Positions 11,702 through 32,450 of a stretch of DNA of 64,000 nt are shown piece after piece. The notes under the pieces are model-generated. The model did no database searches, was not told the origin of the DNA, and saw nothing but the letters and a program-made list of their open reading frames with translations. Made by a program: the position numbers and the translations under genes. The stretch is from Eunapius fragilis (lineage: Eukaryota > Porifera > Demospongiae > Spongillida > Spongillidae), in the NCBI GenBank assembly GCA_963681505.1, contig OY811984.1, positions 124,001-188,000 of the forward strand, in the 5' to 3' direction. Within the stretch, counting starts at the first letter, position 1, and each line of letters opens with the position of its first letter.

Positions 11702-14700
11702 TTAGTACGCCTGTGCATACAAGCACACATGCAGGCGCAGCATAGCACTGAGATGATCACTCGCTCCAACCTTGATCAACTTCTCCTTATATGTAGCCTC
11801 ATCATCATCTCCCTTCTCCAATGGAGGCTGCTCCTCACGTGTCAACATGGCTTCCATATTATTCACCGCATAAAGGCTGATGGGGTCAAGGGGAGCCTTG
11901 TTGATTTTGGTGACCAGATATTCAGTGTAATGATCCCTGATGGAGAGGGTGAGGGGGGAGGGGAGAGGGGGGAGGGGAGGGGAAGGAGGGCAAACTATAT
12001 CATAATATTGCAATATTGCAACAAGGTTACCCAACACAGCCCCCCCCCCCCCCCCCGCCCCCAAAATCAACCCAAGGGGTGGTAGCTCTAAAATCTGCTG
12101 TGCTGGCAAATAAATTGATTGCAATAGGATCTCTTTGGGTTAGTAGCTAACGTACTTGCAAAGCCCAGCACAACCATTATCTGCATCCTTCCCACATGGC
12201 TCATCTCTAAGGCCCTCAGCTGATTCTTTCTGTAACATCACACGACAACGAAGCTGTGGAGCTGAAGAACAAGTTATCAGTCTTAATAAAACGACAACAA
12301 TCATATTAAGTACTGCAGTACTGTGTCCAGAACAACAAACATAAGACGCTTGCAATGAAATGTAAAACTCAATGCCTTGTGAAGGCTGGGTAATAATAAT
12401 TGAAGCCATCGCAGAAGCCAGTTATGTTCCATAATCAACATGTAGCAACCATTCACTCTGAACATACCTTGTCCCCCAGCTTGTCCCCCGGCTTGTCCCC
12501 CGGCTTGTCCCCCAGCTTGTCCCCCGGCTTGTCCCCCAGCTTGTCCCCCAGCTTGTCCCCCAGCTTGTCCCCCGGCTTGTCCCCCGGCTTGTCCCCCAGC
12601 TTCTGCAGCTGCTGCTTCCAGCTGAGCTTTTGGTGGCTCCTTGTCAAACTGAATTTTGTTCTTCTCCAGGAAGCCTTGCAGTTCCTGTACAGAGAAGTCC
12701 CTCAAGTAGAAGAGACAGTCTCTTGGGTGGTGGGCGTGTAGGCCTCTCTTGGCACAGGATGCAAACCTCTTGCATTGCTAGAAGGAGGAAATGACATCAT
12801 AATTATTAAAACACTAAAGGAAATAAGATTGTGCAATGGTGAAGCAAATTAAAGATGTTAGTGATTACAACATTATCTTTGTGTTTGTGGAGTAACTGCT
12901 TTCATTGCTTCCACCAAGAAATTATTGTGAACGTATTTATACCAAAGCTTCTTGTCACTATATGGAAAAGAACCTCTCCATTAATATTGCCCCTCTGTTA
13001 TATGAATCATCCTTTGTCAAGTTTTCAATGTTTTCATTTTCTGTGAACTGTAATGAGCCTCTATCATTAAGCATCCATGAAGTCAAAGCTCACTGAATGC
13101 ACACATTTAAATGCGCGCATCAGTGTCCTGAACATTATCACAAGGGGAGGTTTAGCAGGACACTGTGGCCACTATACCAAATAATTACTGAAGCATTGTA
13201 AAGGCACACATACTTGGCCTTGCTTGAATGACTGACCACACCCACTGCAGAATTCATTGGGACACTGGGTACACTTGAAGTGCATACAACCACCTCTGGC
13301 CAGGTCATAGCGGCTGTGACATGCAGGACATTCTAAAACAGAATAGCCATCATCAATACTCACACAATACATCACTTCAACTCTCACCTATGCCATTGGC
13401 CTCCAGATGAGCTGCCAGACCTTGTTGCTGGAGTTGTGGGTCATTGTCAAGTTTCCATTGTTCAAACTGATCGCATGTGAGTCCTTCATGAGCCTTCTCC
13501 CACTGGTGTCATCAGTAGGCACATATAAATACATAGCACCCGTAACCATGGTGACCTACCGGCTTCTTGCATTTAAAGCACATCTCTTTCTTGCAAATTG
13601 GACAAGCAATCTTATCTCTACCAGTGTCGTTGATAAAACCAGCGTGACACTTGTCCTGAAGAGTACATGGATGACATCATATGGGCAGTACATGGATGAT
13701 AACAGACATAGACAATGACAGCATATAGATCACGTACATTGGAACACCAACAGAAGTTACGATCTTTGGATAAGTTATGATCCACAAGTTTCTGGCTGCA
13801 AATTTCACTAACATCCTTTGAAGTGTTCTCTTTCACCTGATCACCACACATATAAAGCCACACACAGCACTAGAGGGTACATGCACACCTACCATCGTCA
13901 ACAACAGCTCTGGGTACATATCTCCATCAGCATCTCTGTCTGACATGTCAGGTTGTCCACACACAGGGCAGTTGAAGTGCTTCACACTCTGTGTCTTCAC
14001 AACATTGGTGAAGTGGTCTCTGAAGCAAGCTTTGCAGACAGAATGTGGACACCCAGGCATCAAGAGCATCTGGAATGGAACAGTCTTCACCACAACACAA
14101 GTGAATATCATCTTACATCGTCCACTATGAGAGAATCCATACATATGGGACATTCAACATTCAGAAACTTCTTGGCTCCGTCCAAAGTCTTGTGTTCCTT
14201 CACAGCATTAACATAGAACTGGAGTTCATAGTTCCTATGTGCGTCAGGTTGCTCCAGCTCATTCATCAACTGTACAACAATGTTAGCTGTCACAGTGTCT
14301 TCAAACTTGCACTCCCCTACAAGAAGTCTAAGTGGAGCCTGTTCATGTGAGAAGGGACACAGATCAGACCTCAACTGATAACAAAGGTGGCCACACACCT
14401 TATTGTCAGTCCAGCCACCTCCCCTTAGCAGTTTCTTGATCTCACACATATCAGACTGCTTCACCTTGGCCCACTCCTGCTCACTGTTGATGAACTCATA
14501 GAGAGCACCAAGACTGTCCCTCTGGAGTGCCCAGGCCGCCTTCTGTACATCCATATCCCAGTCACTGAGGGCACCTGTGGCAGCTTCCCAGGACACCTCC
14601 ATGAATGGCTTCATCTTATTGATTAGTGATGTAATCTGGAGATACAACAGTGTGGACCACTTATGCTGGATATCAATCACTGATCATTGAGTTACATTAA

Positions 14701-17536
14701 CAGCATATGGTTATTGAGGCAGTTAATAAAATATAAAAAAATTTCAGAGTACATCCATAATTATATTGCACAGAGTATTGGTGACCTCATCCAGCATCTT
14801 GACAGCAAGTACCTGATCACATCTCTCCTGATGGCAGGTCACCACAGCCTTCTCCACATCACCCAGGGTTTTCAGCAAAAACCTCACTGCATCCTGCCTT
14901 GAAGGGGTCCCGACTGAAGGGGTGTGAAGTCCAACCCACTCCTGCATGGTACTGAAAGATGAGGGGAGGGTGATCATGGCATATGACATGAGGGGGTGAT
15001 CATGACATGACATGAGGGGAGGTAATCATGACACTTGACATGAGGGGAGATGATCACGACATATGACATGAGGGGAGGTGATCATGACATATGACATGAG
15101 GGGAGATGATCACGACATATGACATGAGGGGAGGTGATCATGACATATGACATGAGGGGAGATGATCACGACATATGACATGAGGGGAGGTGATCATGAC
15201 ATATGACATGAGGGGAGGTGATCATGACATATGACATGAGGGGAGATGATCACGACATATGACATGAGGGGAGGTGATCATGACATATGACATGAGGGGA
15301 GGTGATCATGACATATGACATGAGGGGAGGTGATCATGACATATGACATGGCAGTAGGAGGTGGTACCTAATGGAGTTGTTCCACTGAGCCATGGGGTCA
15401 CCAGCCATGAGGTGTCTTTTATCATCTGCACAGCGCTGCATAATAAACTGGACCTCTTCAGGGGAATACCCTTCTTGTGTAAGCTCCTGATCAATTGGAT
15501 GTGCACATAATTGATAACGAGTAAATAGATTAACCCTTTTACACATAGATTAACCTTTTTGCTACATAGGCAAGGTAAATAGATTAACCCTCTTGCTACA
15601 CATACACACTAATCTTTTGTAACACCCTGGCTACATAGATAGAGTAACTGAACACACACATGATAAATATATTACCATTATCAAATGAAGTAGCTTCACT
15701 CCAGCATTCTTTATTTCATTGCGTGTGGTCTCCACTTCTGGGTTCATATTAGGAACTATTGGTACTGCGACAGGAAAATTGCCTTCTTTTTTAAGAAGTC
15801 TTTTCTTCTCTTTGTATTCCTCCTTCTCCTTTAAGTAATCTTTATATGACTGTCCAGTTGGTAATATTCTGTCTTCATCACAAGGGCCTACCACCTTCCT
15901 AGCTTCCGCCCTGAGGTGTTCTGCCCCCCTGGGGTGTTCTGCCCCCCTGGGGTGTTCTGCCACCCTGGGGTGTTCTGCCACCCTGGGGTGTTGTTGGATA
16001 TCCTTCCCTCCACTCTCCTCCATGGATGCTCCATCAGACCACACGGTAGGCTCCACTGCAGCACTGGGGTTAGGTGGGTGTGGCCTCTGATAATCCCGGA
16101 CCTCTTTTCCAGCTTTCTCCAAAGTAGCTCTTTGTATTCCTGTCTCTTCTGTGGGTGTGGCCATTGGTATCTCTCCTGAGGAAATGACCTTTGGCATAAC
16201 TTCTGTGGGTGTGGCCTCATGGATCACTCTTGTACGCCGAGCTGGGACAGGCGGCTCTCGAGGTGTGTGAAACAGAGGAACGTTAGCTTCCCCAGGTAAT
16301 TCCGAGTGGAGGCTAGTTCTTGGAACTTTAGAAGTCATGTCATTACTATGAGACAGAGGTCCTCCACCACTGGATGACACGGGGACTGAGGCAGGGTGCT
16401 TTGAATCCTTACACAGCTCTGAGTGGCGGCGCTTTATTTCTTCTAATTTTTTTCTGTGTTCATCAACAGGGGGCGGGTTCCCGTTCCCGACACCAGGAAC
16501 ATTTCTTCTTGGCTTGGGGACTGGTGGCCTGGTGAATGAAGTATTTAGTTTAGTACAATCAGACCTATCTCTCTAAGGTCCTACAAAGGTATACTATACT
16601 AAGTGACTTACCCTGGAATCAAAGACGGAGATTGTAGGGTGCTACCTTCAAGTGGTTGGGTGCCACCTTGAGATGGTATGGTGTTATCTTGTGACGGTAG
16701 GGTGCTACCATGAGATGTTAGGGTGTTACCTTCAGATGGTTGGGTGCCACCTCGAGATGGTAGGGGGTTACCATGAGATGTTAGGGTGTTACCTTCAGAT
16801 GTCAGGGTGCCACCTCGAGATGGTAGGGGGTTACCATGAGATGTTAGGGTGTTACCTTCAGATGTCAGGGTGCCACCTCGAGATGGTAGGGGGTTACCAG
16901 GATATGGTTGTGTTACAGCTGTTGGTGGGCTGGAGGATGATCTCTGAATATAGGCATCTCCTTGTGTGCGTGGTGGACCTACATGTCTTCCAGAATAATT
17001 TGTGTTATTAATTCTCTCCTCCACGTGCACTTTGGCCATCAAGATCTCTGCTGCTATCTCTGCCAATTTGTCACGATCTGGATCCAGCTGTTCGTCAGGA
17101 AACTTCAATGCATTCGCTGTTTCTACCGAGTAGCCGATCAGTTTCAAAATTTCACGCGCTCCCTTCATGCAGTCGACGCGAGCTTTGAATGTTCCGCTTG
17201 TAACAGGAATGGTTCTCCATAAAGAAGGAAGTTTGGGTTTCAAGAGGTTTGTAGCGTACTTCAGAAGGAGATCGAATGCCGTTACCAGCATCACCAAGTC
17301 ATCTTCTTGTTTCTAAATATTGGTAAACATCAAACACTCTCGGGGTTACAGGTACTAAATTCGCTTACATAATTTTCATCGATAATAGTTTGCAACGAAA
17401 TCCTTTCATGTTCGACTCCTAATTCCACGCACTTCTGGGCACACTTCTTGGTCTCTTCGAAAGGAGGGTCAGCGCTGTTTCTAAAATGACTGACCAAAGC
17501 TTGGAAGTCGCCCGAGCGTCCTCCGCTCCGCGACAT
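11702..17536 (-). CDS. RNF31: HOIP-like RBR E3 ubiquitin ligase, copy B
   Basis: Tandem paralogue of copy A in the same orientation. Exon 1 (17536-17369, MSRSGGRSGDFQ) is followed by a PUB exon from about 17313 with [10 protein letters not shown] and AREILKLIGYS, ending in a 21-residue repeat. Then come a linker exon with EHPRVA/EHPRGA repeats, two UBA-like exons (about 15510-15360, 14953-14770), a helical exon (14638 to about 14107) leading into RING1 (CPICMDS), the rest of RING1 (CPHSVCKACF), IBR, RING2 ([13 protein letters not shown], catalytic Cys kept) and the linear-chain domain ([14 protein letters not shown]). An extra GGQA repeat sits in the linear-chain domain exon. The C-terminus is uncertain: the last clear exon ends KEKLIK with a gt, and I could not find a counterpart of the copy A tail. 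The left limit given is the read-through stop. Confidence 0.85.
12476..12600 (-). repeat. Coding 12-bp minisatellite (GGQA repeat) in HOIP-B
   Basis: About ten copies of a 12-bp unit encode GGQA in tandem, directly after [12 protein letters not shown] of the linear-chain domain and just before the donor at about 12475. Copy A lacks it and instead has a short tail and a (CA)n run at 5035-5060. Confidence 0.9.
14960..15350. repeat. 28-bp tandem repeat in HOIP-B intron
   Basis: About 13 copies of a 28-bp unit (core 'acatgaggggaggtgatcat') fill the intron between the two UBA-like exons of copy B. The array begins roughly 20 bp after the 5' splice site on the transcribed (minus) strand and nearly reaches the next acceptor. 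Confidence 0.92.
15905..15990 (-). repeat. Coding 18-bp repeat (EHPRVA/EHPRGA) in HOIP-B
   Basis: Four to five copies of an 18-bp unit encode EHPRVA or EHPRGA in the linker exon of copy B. Confidence 0.88.
16640..16905 (-). repeat. Coding 63-bp/21-bp repeat in HOIP-B PUB exon tail
   Basis: A 63-bp unit, itself made of three 21-bp subunits, encodes repeated NPLPSRG/TLTSEGN/TLTSHG heptads after the PUB domain of copy B. The linker of copy A has a different, unrelated repeat at the equivalent place. Confidence 0.88.
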
Positions 17537-18527
17537 TTTGCGGGGATTCCCCTTACGCGTGATCTACATCTCGTGACTCGTTTAAATATAGGATTACAGA
17601 ATACCGTTAATCGTATTGAACGTGGTTTCATCCTTTTATAACGGCCAAAGTTTGCTGGCTCGAGGCAGAGATAATATAATAGCATAGATTATGGATGCTA
17701 CAAGTTAGTCCTTTGAATGAAGTGCAGGTACGGCCCTATAAGCAGACTGCTTATTCTAAATAAATTAAAAAACCAGGCCTATTAATATGCATTACACAAA
17801 GCATGCCCCTTGCCGCGGTGCCCCCATCCGATCGGTACGCCAGTGGCTTTTGCTTTACGATACACTTGAACTTTGTTTGAGAGCCGGCCTTAATTCTATA
17901 AAGCTGTGACACGCAGTTCCCCATGCAAGTACCATATATGGCTAAGGGGACACATTGATCCTCACACTTAGGGTCATTGAGCTAGAGAGTGAGAAACCAT
18001 GCAATGCATGCTAAGCCTGATTCTGTATGCATGTGGTCACATGCATACAATCTCTAGTGCATGGCTAATAAAATGCAGGATGCGCGGACAATTAACATCC
18101 TCATGGCCACATAGTGCATGTCCCCATTCTCTACTAATGTACTGATACAACCCAGGATTTTAGCATGGGGGGGGGGGGGGGGTTGCTTATGAATATTAAT
18201 GAGATATATATATTTTTTTGGTGGGGGCGGAGGGGGATGGCTTAGTACACGTACTGGTTTGATGAATCCGAACCAACCTGAAATAGCTAAAGATCGGCGA
18301 TTGCTTTAATTTCATTATAGGAATAGGAATGCTATCCATTTCAGTGGGGTGCTTAAGGTCATGCCCGACACGGTGCTCAAGCACCAGGAGCACCCCCACC
18401 CCCTCCCCCCCTGGATCCGCCACTGCATTTCGGTGAAAACGCGTGGCCTGCAATGGTTAACTAAATGCACGTAGCCACACCCCTTTTGACGACTCCAAGG
18501 GGGGGGGGGGGGGTTGAAACCCCTAAA

Positions 18528-18596
18528 CCCCCCCCCCCCCCCCCCCCTTCATCCGCCCCTGCCAGGGGCGGATGAAGGGGGGGGGGGGGGGGGGGG
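18528..18596. repeat. Perfect G/C palindrome with 34-bp arms
   Basis: A run of 19 C followed by CTTCATCCGCCCCTG, one base (C at 18562), then the exact reverse complement CAGGGGCGGATGAAG and a G run. The arms could form a 34-bp hairpin. CAGGGGCGGAT resembles hAT-type transposon termini, so this may be two element ends abutting. Confidence 0.85.
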
Positions 18597-19132
18597 GCCA
18601 CTTTATGCATGCATGCATTCATGCAAGCGATGTATAAAGGAGCACGTATGTACTCTATATGATGGCATTGTACATGCATGCATGGGCCATGCACTGTGTG
18701 CATGAAGCTTGTGACTCGGGAGGCTCCATGTAGCCAGATAGCTACATAGATCATGCTGCATGCCTCCATTTAATAGTGCTGCTTCTCTTTCCTCGATTTA
18801 TATAATAGTTCAGATACATTTCAATGATTGCACATTCATTTTACAATCATGCATGCATGGTCACGCTAGCTTGCATGAGTGTATATATAGCTGCATGCAT
18901 GCATGATGGCATCAAATGGTGGCTTAATTGACATTCATGGACAGTGTCAAGTACTGAATTAAGCTCCTATAAGCCACATGCAAAGAAGGAGTGAGTACTC
19001 ACAGCGAGGATTTTGCAAATGCAAGTGCATGTGCATGTGCATGTCCTATTGCATGCAGCACGCGATATATATAAGATTAAAAATTTGCAGTCCGCATGCA
19101 GGTCAATTTAATTTGTAAGGATATATATATAT

Positions 19133-19390
19133 GGGACTGTGTCCAGCAGAATCACCCTTCTGACTAGTTTTTCAAGTTTTCAAAACTTTTGATTTTCCTT
19201 GAACACCCATGAGCTTCTGTCAAATGGTCCTTACACATCCTAAATCGGCCGAACTATCCATCACAAAGTTATTAGGCACTGAATTTATAATTAGCCATAC
19301 ATTTCAATGCGACCGTTACCTTTCTTTTGCTTGTTCTGGAAATTTTGAAAAAGTACCATAAGGGTGATTTAGCTGCATGGACACTGTCCC
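19133..19390. mobile_element. MITE-like element with imperfect terminal inverted repeats
   Basis: The left end begins gggactgtgtccagcagaat followed by caccctt. The right end is its inverted counterpart, aagggtgattt then agctgcatggacactgtccc. The arms of about 30-36 bp match with a few mismatches and a short gap. Both ends sit in TA-rich sequence, consistent with a TA target duplication. The 258-bp interior has no coding potential, so it would be a non-autonomous DNA transposon. The family is not identified; Tc1/mariner-like is an inference from the TA flank. Confidence 0.72.
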
Positions 19391-20548
19391 ATATATTATA
19401 ATCTATTATATTTATATATATATAACGCGACATGTGCATGTGCACGCAAGCCGGGTCGTCAGCTTTGGATATGTGCCCAATACATGCACTCTTGATTTAG
19501 ATTCCATCCTTGCATGCATTTCCATGCATTTCGTGCGCGGACCGTTTGCCCCTTGTGTATAGTATAGCGCCGCGGCATTGTCTGAGTCAGTAACACTTGA
19601 ACTGAATTGTGGCTTTGTATTTGCGTCATGTTTGAATCAGCTGAGCTTATATATATCCATACATGTACACAAACTCAAACCACCACATTTTGGGCGCGCA
19701 GTTCATCCGGCATAACATGCACTCGCGCTATATATATAGTCTAATTATGCGGACGCATTTGATTCACACAATATATGCATGTGACATGACATTCCGTAAC
19801 TGATAGTCCGTTAATTCAGTCAGTGTGCATACAGACCCATGTGCAAGCGGTGCACGCATGAGGTCCTTCTAGCTATAGTTCTTGCCGCTATACGCTAGCT
19901 GTATATAATTTAATTTTAGCCGAGGCTATATATATGTATACTTGGCGTGCATGCATGTGCATGGGAAAAAATATTTTAAATCCCATGCATGCATGCATGT
20001 CTTTCAAGTCTGCATGAATTAAGCTAACCACGACTTCCTGCACCATGCGGCAAAAAGCATGCAGTATGAATTAGAGCCAGCATGCCTGCATGCATAATGC
20101 TGAATGCATATATGAATACTATATGGATGCATGCGATCGATCGATCATGCATACATGAGGCTTCCTTCTTTATGGCTCCATGTATGCCATCAACGGAGCT
20201 GCACGTCTCAGCCACATATATCCTGCTTGTGTGTATACAAGCTCAGAAAAACAGATTCACACCAGCCGCTTTTCAGGATATCCGCGGGCAATACTCCTAT
20301 GTTTATACGTCATGCATACGTATATATAAATTAATGCACGCATCTCTTTATATAAAGTGTGCGGAATAGTGCGTTTGGTGGACCGTTATATAGCTCGCTA
20401 CTCAAGCAATAATCCAAGGCAGGTTTGCGGAAGGCTGTAAAGCATGCAGATTGCGCACGCATGCATTGCTATAATGAGCATTATATAACTATATCCTCCC
20501 CGCGTGTATAGGTATACAGACGAAAGGGTTCACATAGGAAAAGTGCTC

Positions 20549-21739
20549 ATGCAGCATACAATGCAAGGACAGCGCCAGAGCTCTTATTTTGGGTGCATGC
20601 AGCATCTGCCGCTGTATCCAACAGCAGCAGCGTACACCCATCCACCTCCAGGCGCCTCGCTTCACGGGTGCTATGCACAAGATGGAAGATGCGCTTCTGC
20701 AGCGGAAAGCTACCAGCCTAGCCCCTCGGGACCGCAGTGTTCCTATTCGTTTCAGCAATACTTACAAACACAAAGCACTGGCGAAGTGTTGACACCTGGG
20801 TACTTCACGGATGTGATGTCCCTGCAAGGCTCTCTCCAGCGGGCCCAGCGCATGACCAAGCCACCTTTTTCCTACATCGCACTGATTGCGATGGCCATAG
20901 AAAGCACTCCGATGAGACGCGCCACATTGGCGGAGATCTGCGCCTTTATACGCGAACACTTTCCATACTACAGGGAGAATTTCAAGCAGGGATGGGAGAA
21001 CAGTATACGTCATAACCTCTCGCTCAATGAATGTTTCGTCAAGTTGCCGAGAGAACAAGGCCGACCAGGCAAAGGTCACTATTGGGTGCTCGACCCCAAG
21101 GCGAGAAAGATGTTTGATGACGGCTCGTTCCGCAGAAGGAAAAAACGTTACAGACGAGAAGATGCCAAGACAGATGAGGATGACAAGGCTACCCAGAGAT
21201 CTGCCAACTCTGGACTGAATGCTTTGCTTGCTCATGCAAGTGGGTCCTCCCTACGCCCCTCCGGGCTCACACAACCCCTGTACGCAGCTAGCCATCTGCC
21301 ATTCCAACGCCAATACGAACACTTCTATTATCCGTCTTCGGCAAACACCAATAGCGGTGTGGACGAAAGATACGTTTCGGAGCTTTCAATTAGTTGTAGT
21401 GCATCACAGATGGATCCGTACTCACAACGAGCACATGAAACTTACCACAGCTACGCGCCGAATCCAGACTACTCCGTCCACAATAGCCAGTGCCTCAAAG
21501 ATGCATCTATGCCATATGCACCCCACATGCAGCACTGGGGACCAGGAGGTACAGAAATCAACACCTGCGCCGGCAGTGATTCTGCTTCAGGGGGTTATGT
21601 AATATCTCGAACACACGACCTTACTGTCACCGACAGCAGCAGTAGTGAAAGTGCTGAGGGAGACTTCCCTGATGATGCAGAGTTTCAAATTCCATCGATT
21701 CAGAGAGAGCTTAAGGAGGCCGAGGAATCAAATAACTGA
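20549..21739 (+). CDS. Forkhead-box transcription factor (class I), intronless
   Basis: A single open exon encodes 396 residues from ATG 20549. The forkhead domain occupies roughly residues 102-200: it opens [16 protein letters not shown], contains [20 protein letters not shown] (recognition helix 3), then [12 protein letters not shown], and ends in the basic wing-2 stretch [10 protein letters not shown]. It binds DNA in the nucleus and regulates transcription. The short-loop wing and [13 protein letters not shown] mark a class I Fox. Details look nearest FoxD/FoxF-type domains, but I cannot place the subclass by eye. The N-terminal region is His/Gln/Tyr-rich. The C-terminus is Ser/acidic ([17 protein letters not shown]). 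An in-frame GTG lies upstream at 20504; the ATG is preferred. A long (CA)n run follows the stop codon. Confidence 0.93.
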   Translation: MQHTMQGQRQSSYFGCMQHLPLYPTAAAYTHPPPGASLHGCYAQDGRCASAAESYQPSPSGPQCSYSFQQYLQTQSTGEVLTPGYFTDVMSLQGSLQRAQRMTKPPFSYIALIAMAIESTPMRRATLAEICAFIREHFPYYRENFKQGWENSIRHNLSLNECFVKLPREQGRPGKGHYWVLDPKARKMFDDGSFRRRKKRYRREDAKTDEDDKATQRSANSGLNALLAHASGSSLRPSGLTQPLYAASHLPFQRQYEHFYYPSSANTNSGVDERYVSELSISCSASQMDPYSQRAHETYHSYAPNPDYSVHNSQCLKDASMPYAPHMQHWGPGGTEINTCAGSDSASGGYVISRTHDLTVTDSSSSESAEGDFPDDAEFQIPSIQRELKEAEESNN

Positions 21740-21777
21740 ACACTTGCTAGGCTTACTGCATGTACAGTGCACGAACA

Positions 21778-21778
<1 letters not shown>

Positions 21779-21858
<80 letters not shown>
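21779..21858. repeat. (CA)n microsatellite, 3' of the forkhead gene
   Basis: About 40 uninterrupted CA dinucleotides lie 40 bp downstream of the forkhead stop codon, probably in its 3' UTR, and about 85 bp upstream of the GMDS start codon. Confidence 0.97.
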
Positions 21859-21860
<2 letters not shown>

Positions 21861-21942
21861 CACATACATTCACGACGTGTAACGTAATCTGTAAATTTGT
21901 TAAACTTTTTGTGCATCTCGTGACTAAAAGAAGCGCGCTAAT

Positions 21943-31767
<9,825 letters not shown>

Positions 31768-31843
31768 TTTGAAGATGATTGCAGCAATACATGTTTTAAT
31801 ATTGGCATTTAGAAAATGAACGTTTTAAAATTTATTGAATGCA

Positions 31844-32347
31844 TCACTTCAATGAGAACTGGCGCTTGTATCTGCTATTGGGCACTTTACCCAGCTTCCG
31901 TAGCTTTCTTGTGGCCTCCCTGATGTGCTTTGGCTGTAACGGACCTTCCTCGTTCATGGCATCACGTGCCTGACAAGCAGACTCTACGATCTCTCCTACG
32001 TACACCTTAGCAACGCCAGCCATGGCAATCACCGCATTCTGCGGGACTGATCCACTGCACACACTCTGCATCAGCTTTCTAATGGTGCTCTTAGGAAACG
32101 TGGACCGTCTGAATATTTCGTATTGGTCTTCTTGGTCATTAGAAAATGCCGAGACAAGAAGTTGCATTCTCTCGATTTGCTCTTTTTGTTCGTCCTTAGC
32201 ACTGTCCTCTATATGTTCTTCGCTAGCGGCAGCAGGTGGCGGTGATTCCGGTGCGTCAGGCTCTGGAACTAACTTCACTTTCTTCGCTGGCGGATCGTTG
32301 CTCTCTTTTTCTTTGTCTTTCTCGCGCTCCTTCTTTTTCTTGCCCAT
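31844..32347 (-). CDS. TAF11: TFIID subunit TAF11
   Basis: TAF11 is a histone-fold subunit of TFIID that pairs with TAF13 near TBP. This uninterrupted frame encodes 167 residues. The N-terminal third is Lys/Glu-rich and disordered (MGKKKKEREKDKEKE). The histone fold follows: ERMQLLVSAFSNDQEDQYE, FRRSTFPKSTIRKLMQSV, VIAMAGVAKVYVGEIVESA, then LQPKHIREATRKL and the C-terminal PNSRYKRQFSLK. Family members are near 200 residues; the shortfall is in the disordered N-terminus. It is convergent with GMDS and divergent from IPO4, 103 bp away. Confidence 0.95.
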   Translation of the reverse strand: MGKKKKEREKDKEKESNDPPAKKVKLVPEPDAPESPPPAAASEEHIEDSAKDEQKEQIERMQLLVSAFSNDQEDQYEIFRRSTFPKSTIRKLMQSVCSGSVPQNAVIAMAGVAKVYVGEIVESACQARDAMNEEGPLQPKHIREATRKLRKLGKVPNSRYKRQFSLK

Positions 32348-32450
32348 TCGCTGTGTTTATCCCGCCATTATTATTATGATGTAATCTTCCGCATTACTTT
32401 CATATTATACTATTAAATGTCTTCATTGCCACGTGTGTCTCCTGTCCATC
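32348..32450. promoter_or_regulatory. Shared TAF11/IPO4 divergent promoter interval
   Basis: 103 bp separate the two divergent start codons. This is inferred as a bidirectional promoter from spacing alone; no TATA box is evident. Confidence 0.5.

Larger units (their letters stand above)
17537..20548. other. Gene-poor, TGCATG-rich intergenic region
   Basis: Three kilobases between the HOIP-B start and the forkhead gene show no convincing exon on either strand. The stretch is unusually rich in TGCATG/GCATGC strings and (TA)n runs, for example near 18605, 18672, 18890, 19985 and 20130. It also contains G/C homopolymers, a 34-bp-arm palindrome and a 258-bp inverted-repeat element. Upstream control sequences of the forkhead gene plausibly lie here, but I cannot delimit any. 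Confidence 0.6.

Noticed and set aside
3610-17536. One of the HOIP copies being a pseudogene
   Set aside because: Both copies keep splice sites, open frames, all visible zinc-ligand cysteines and the RING2 catalytic cysteine; only the terminal exon of copy B is unresolved.
20762-21235. Antisense and out-of-frame readings overlapping the forkhead gene
   Set aside because: They are shadows of a strongly conserved forkhead-coding exon.
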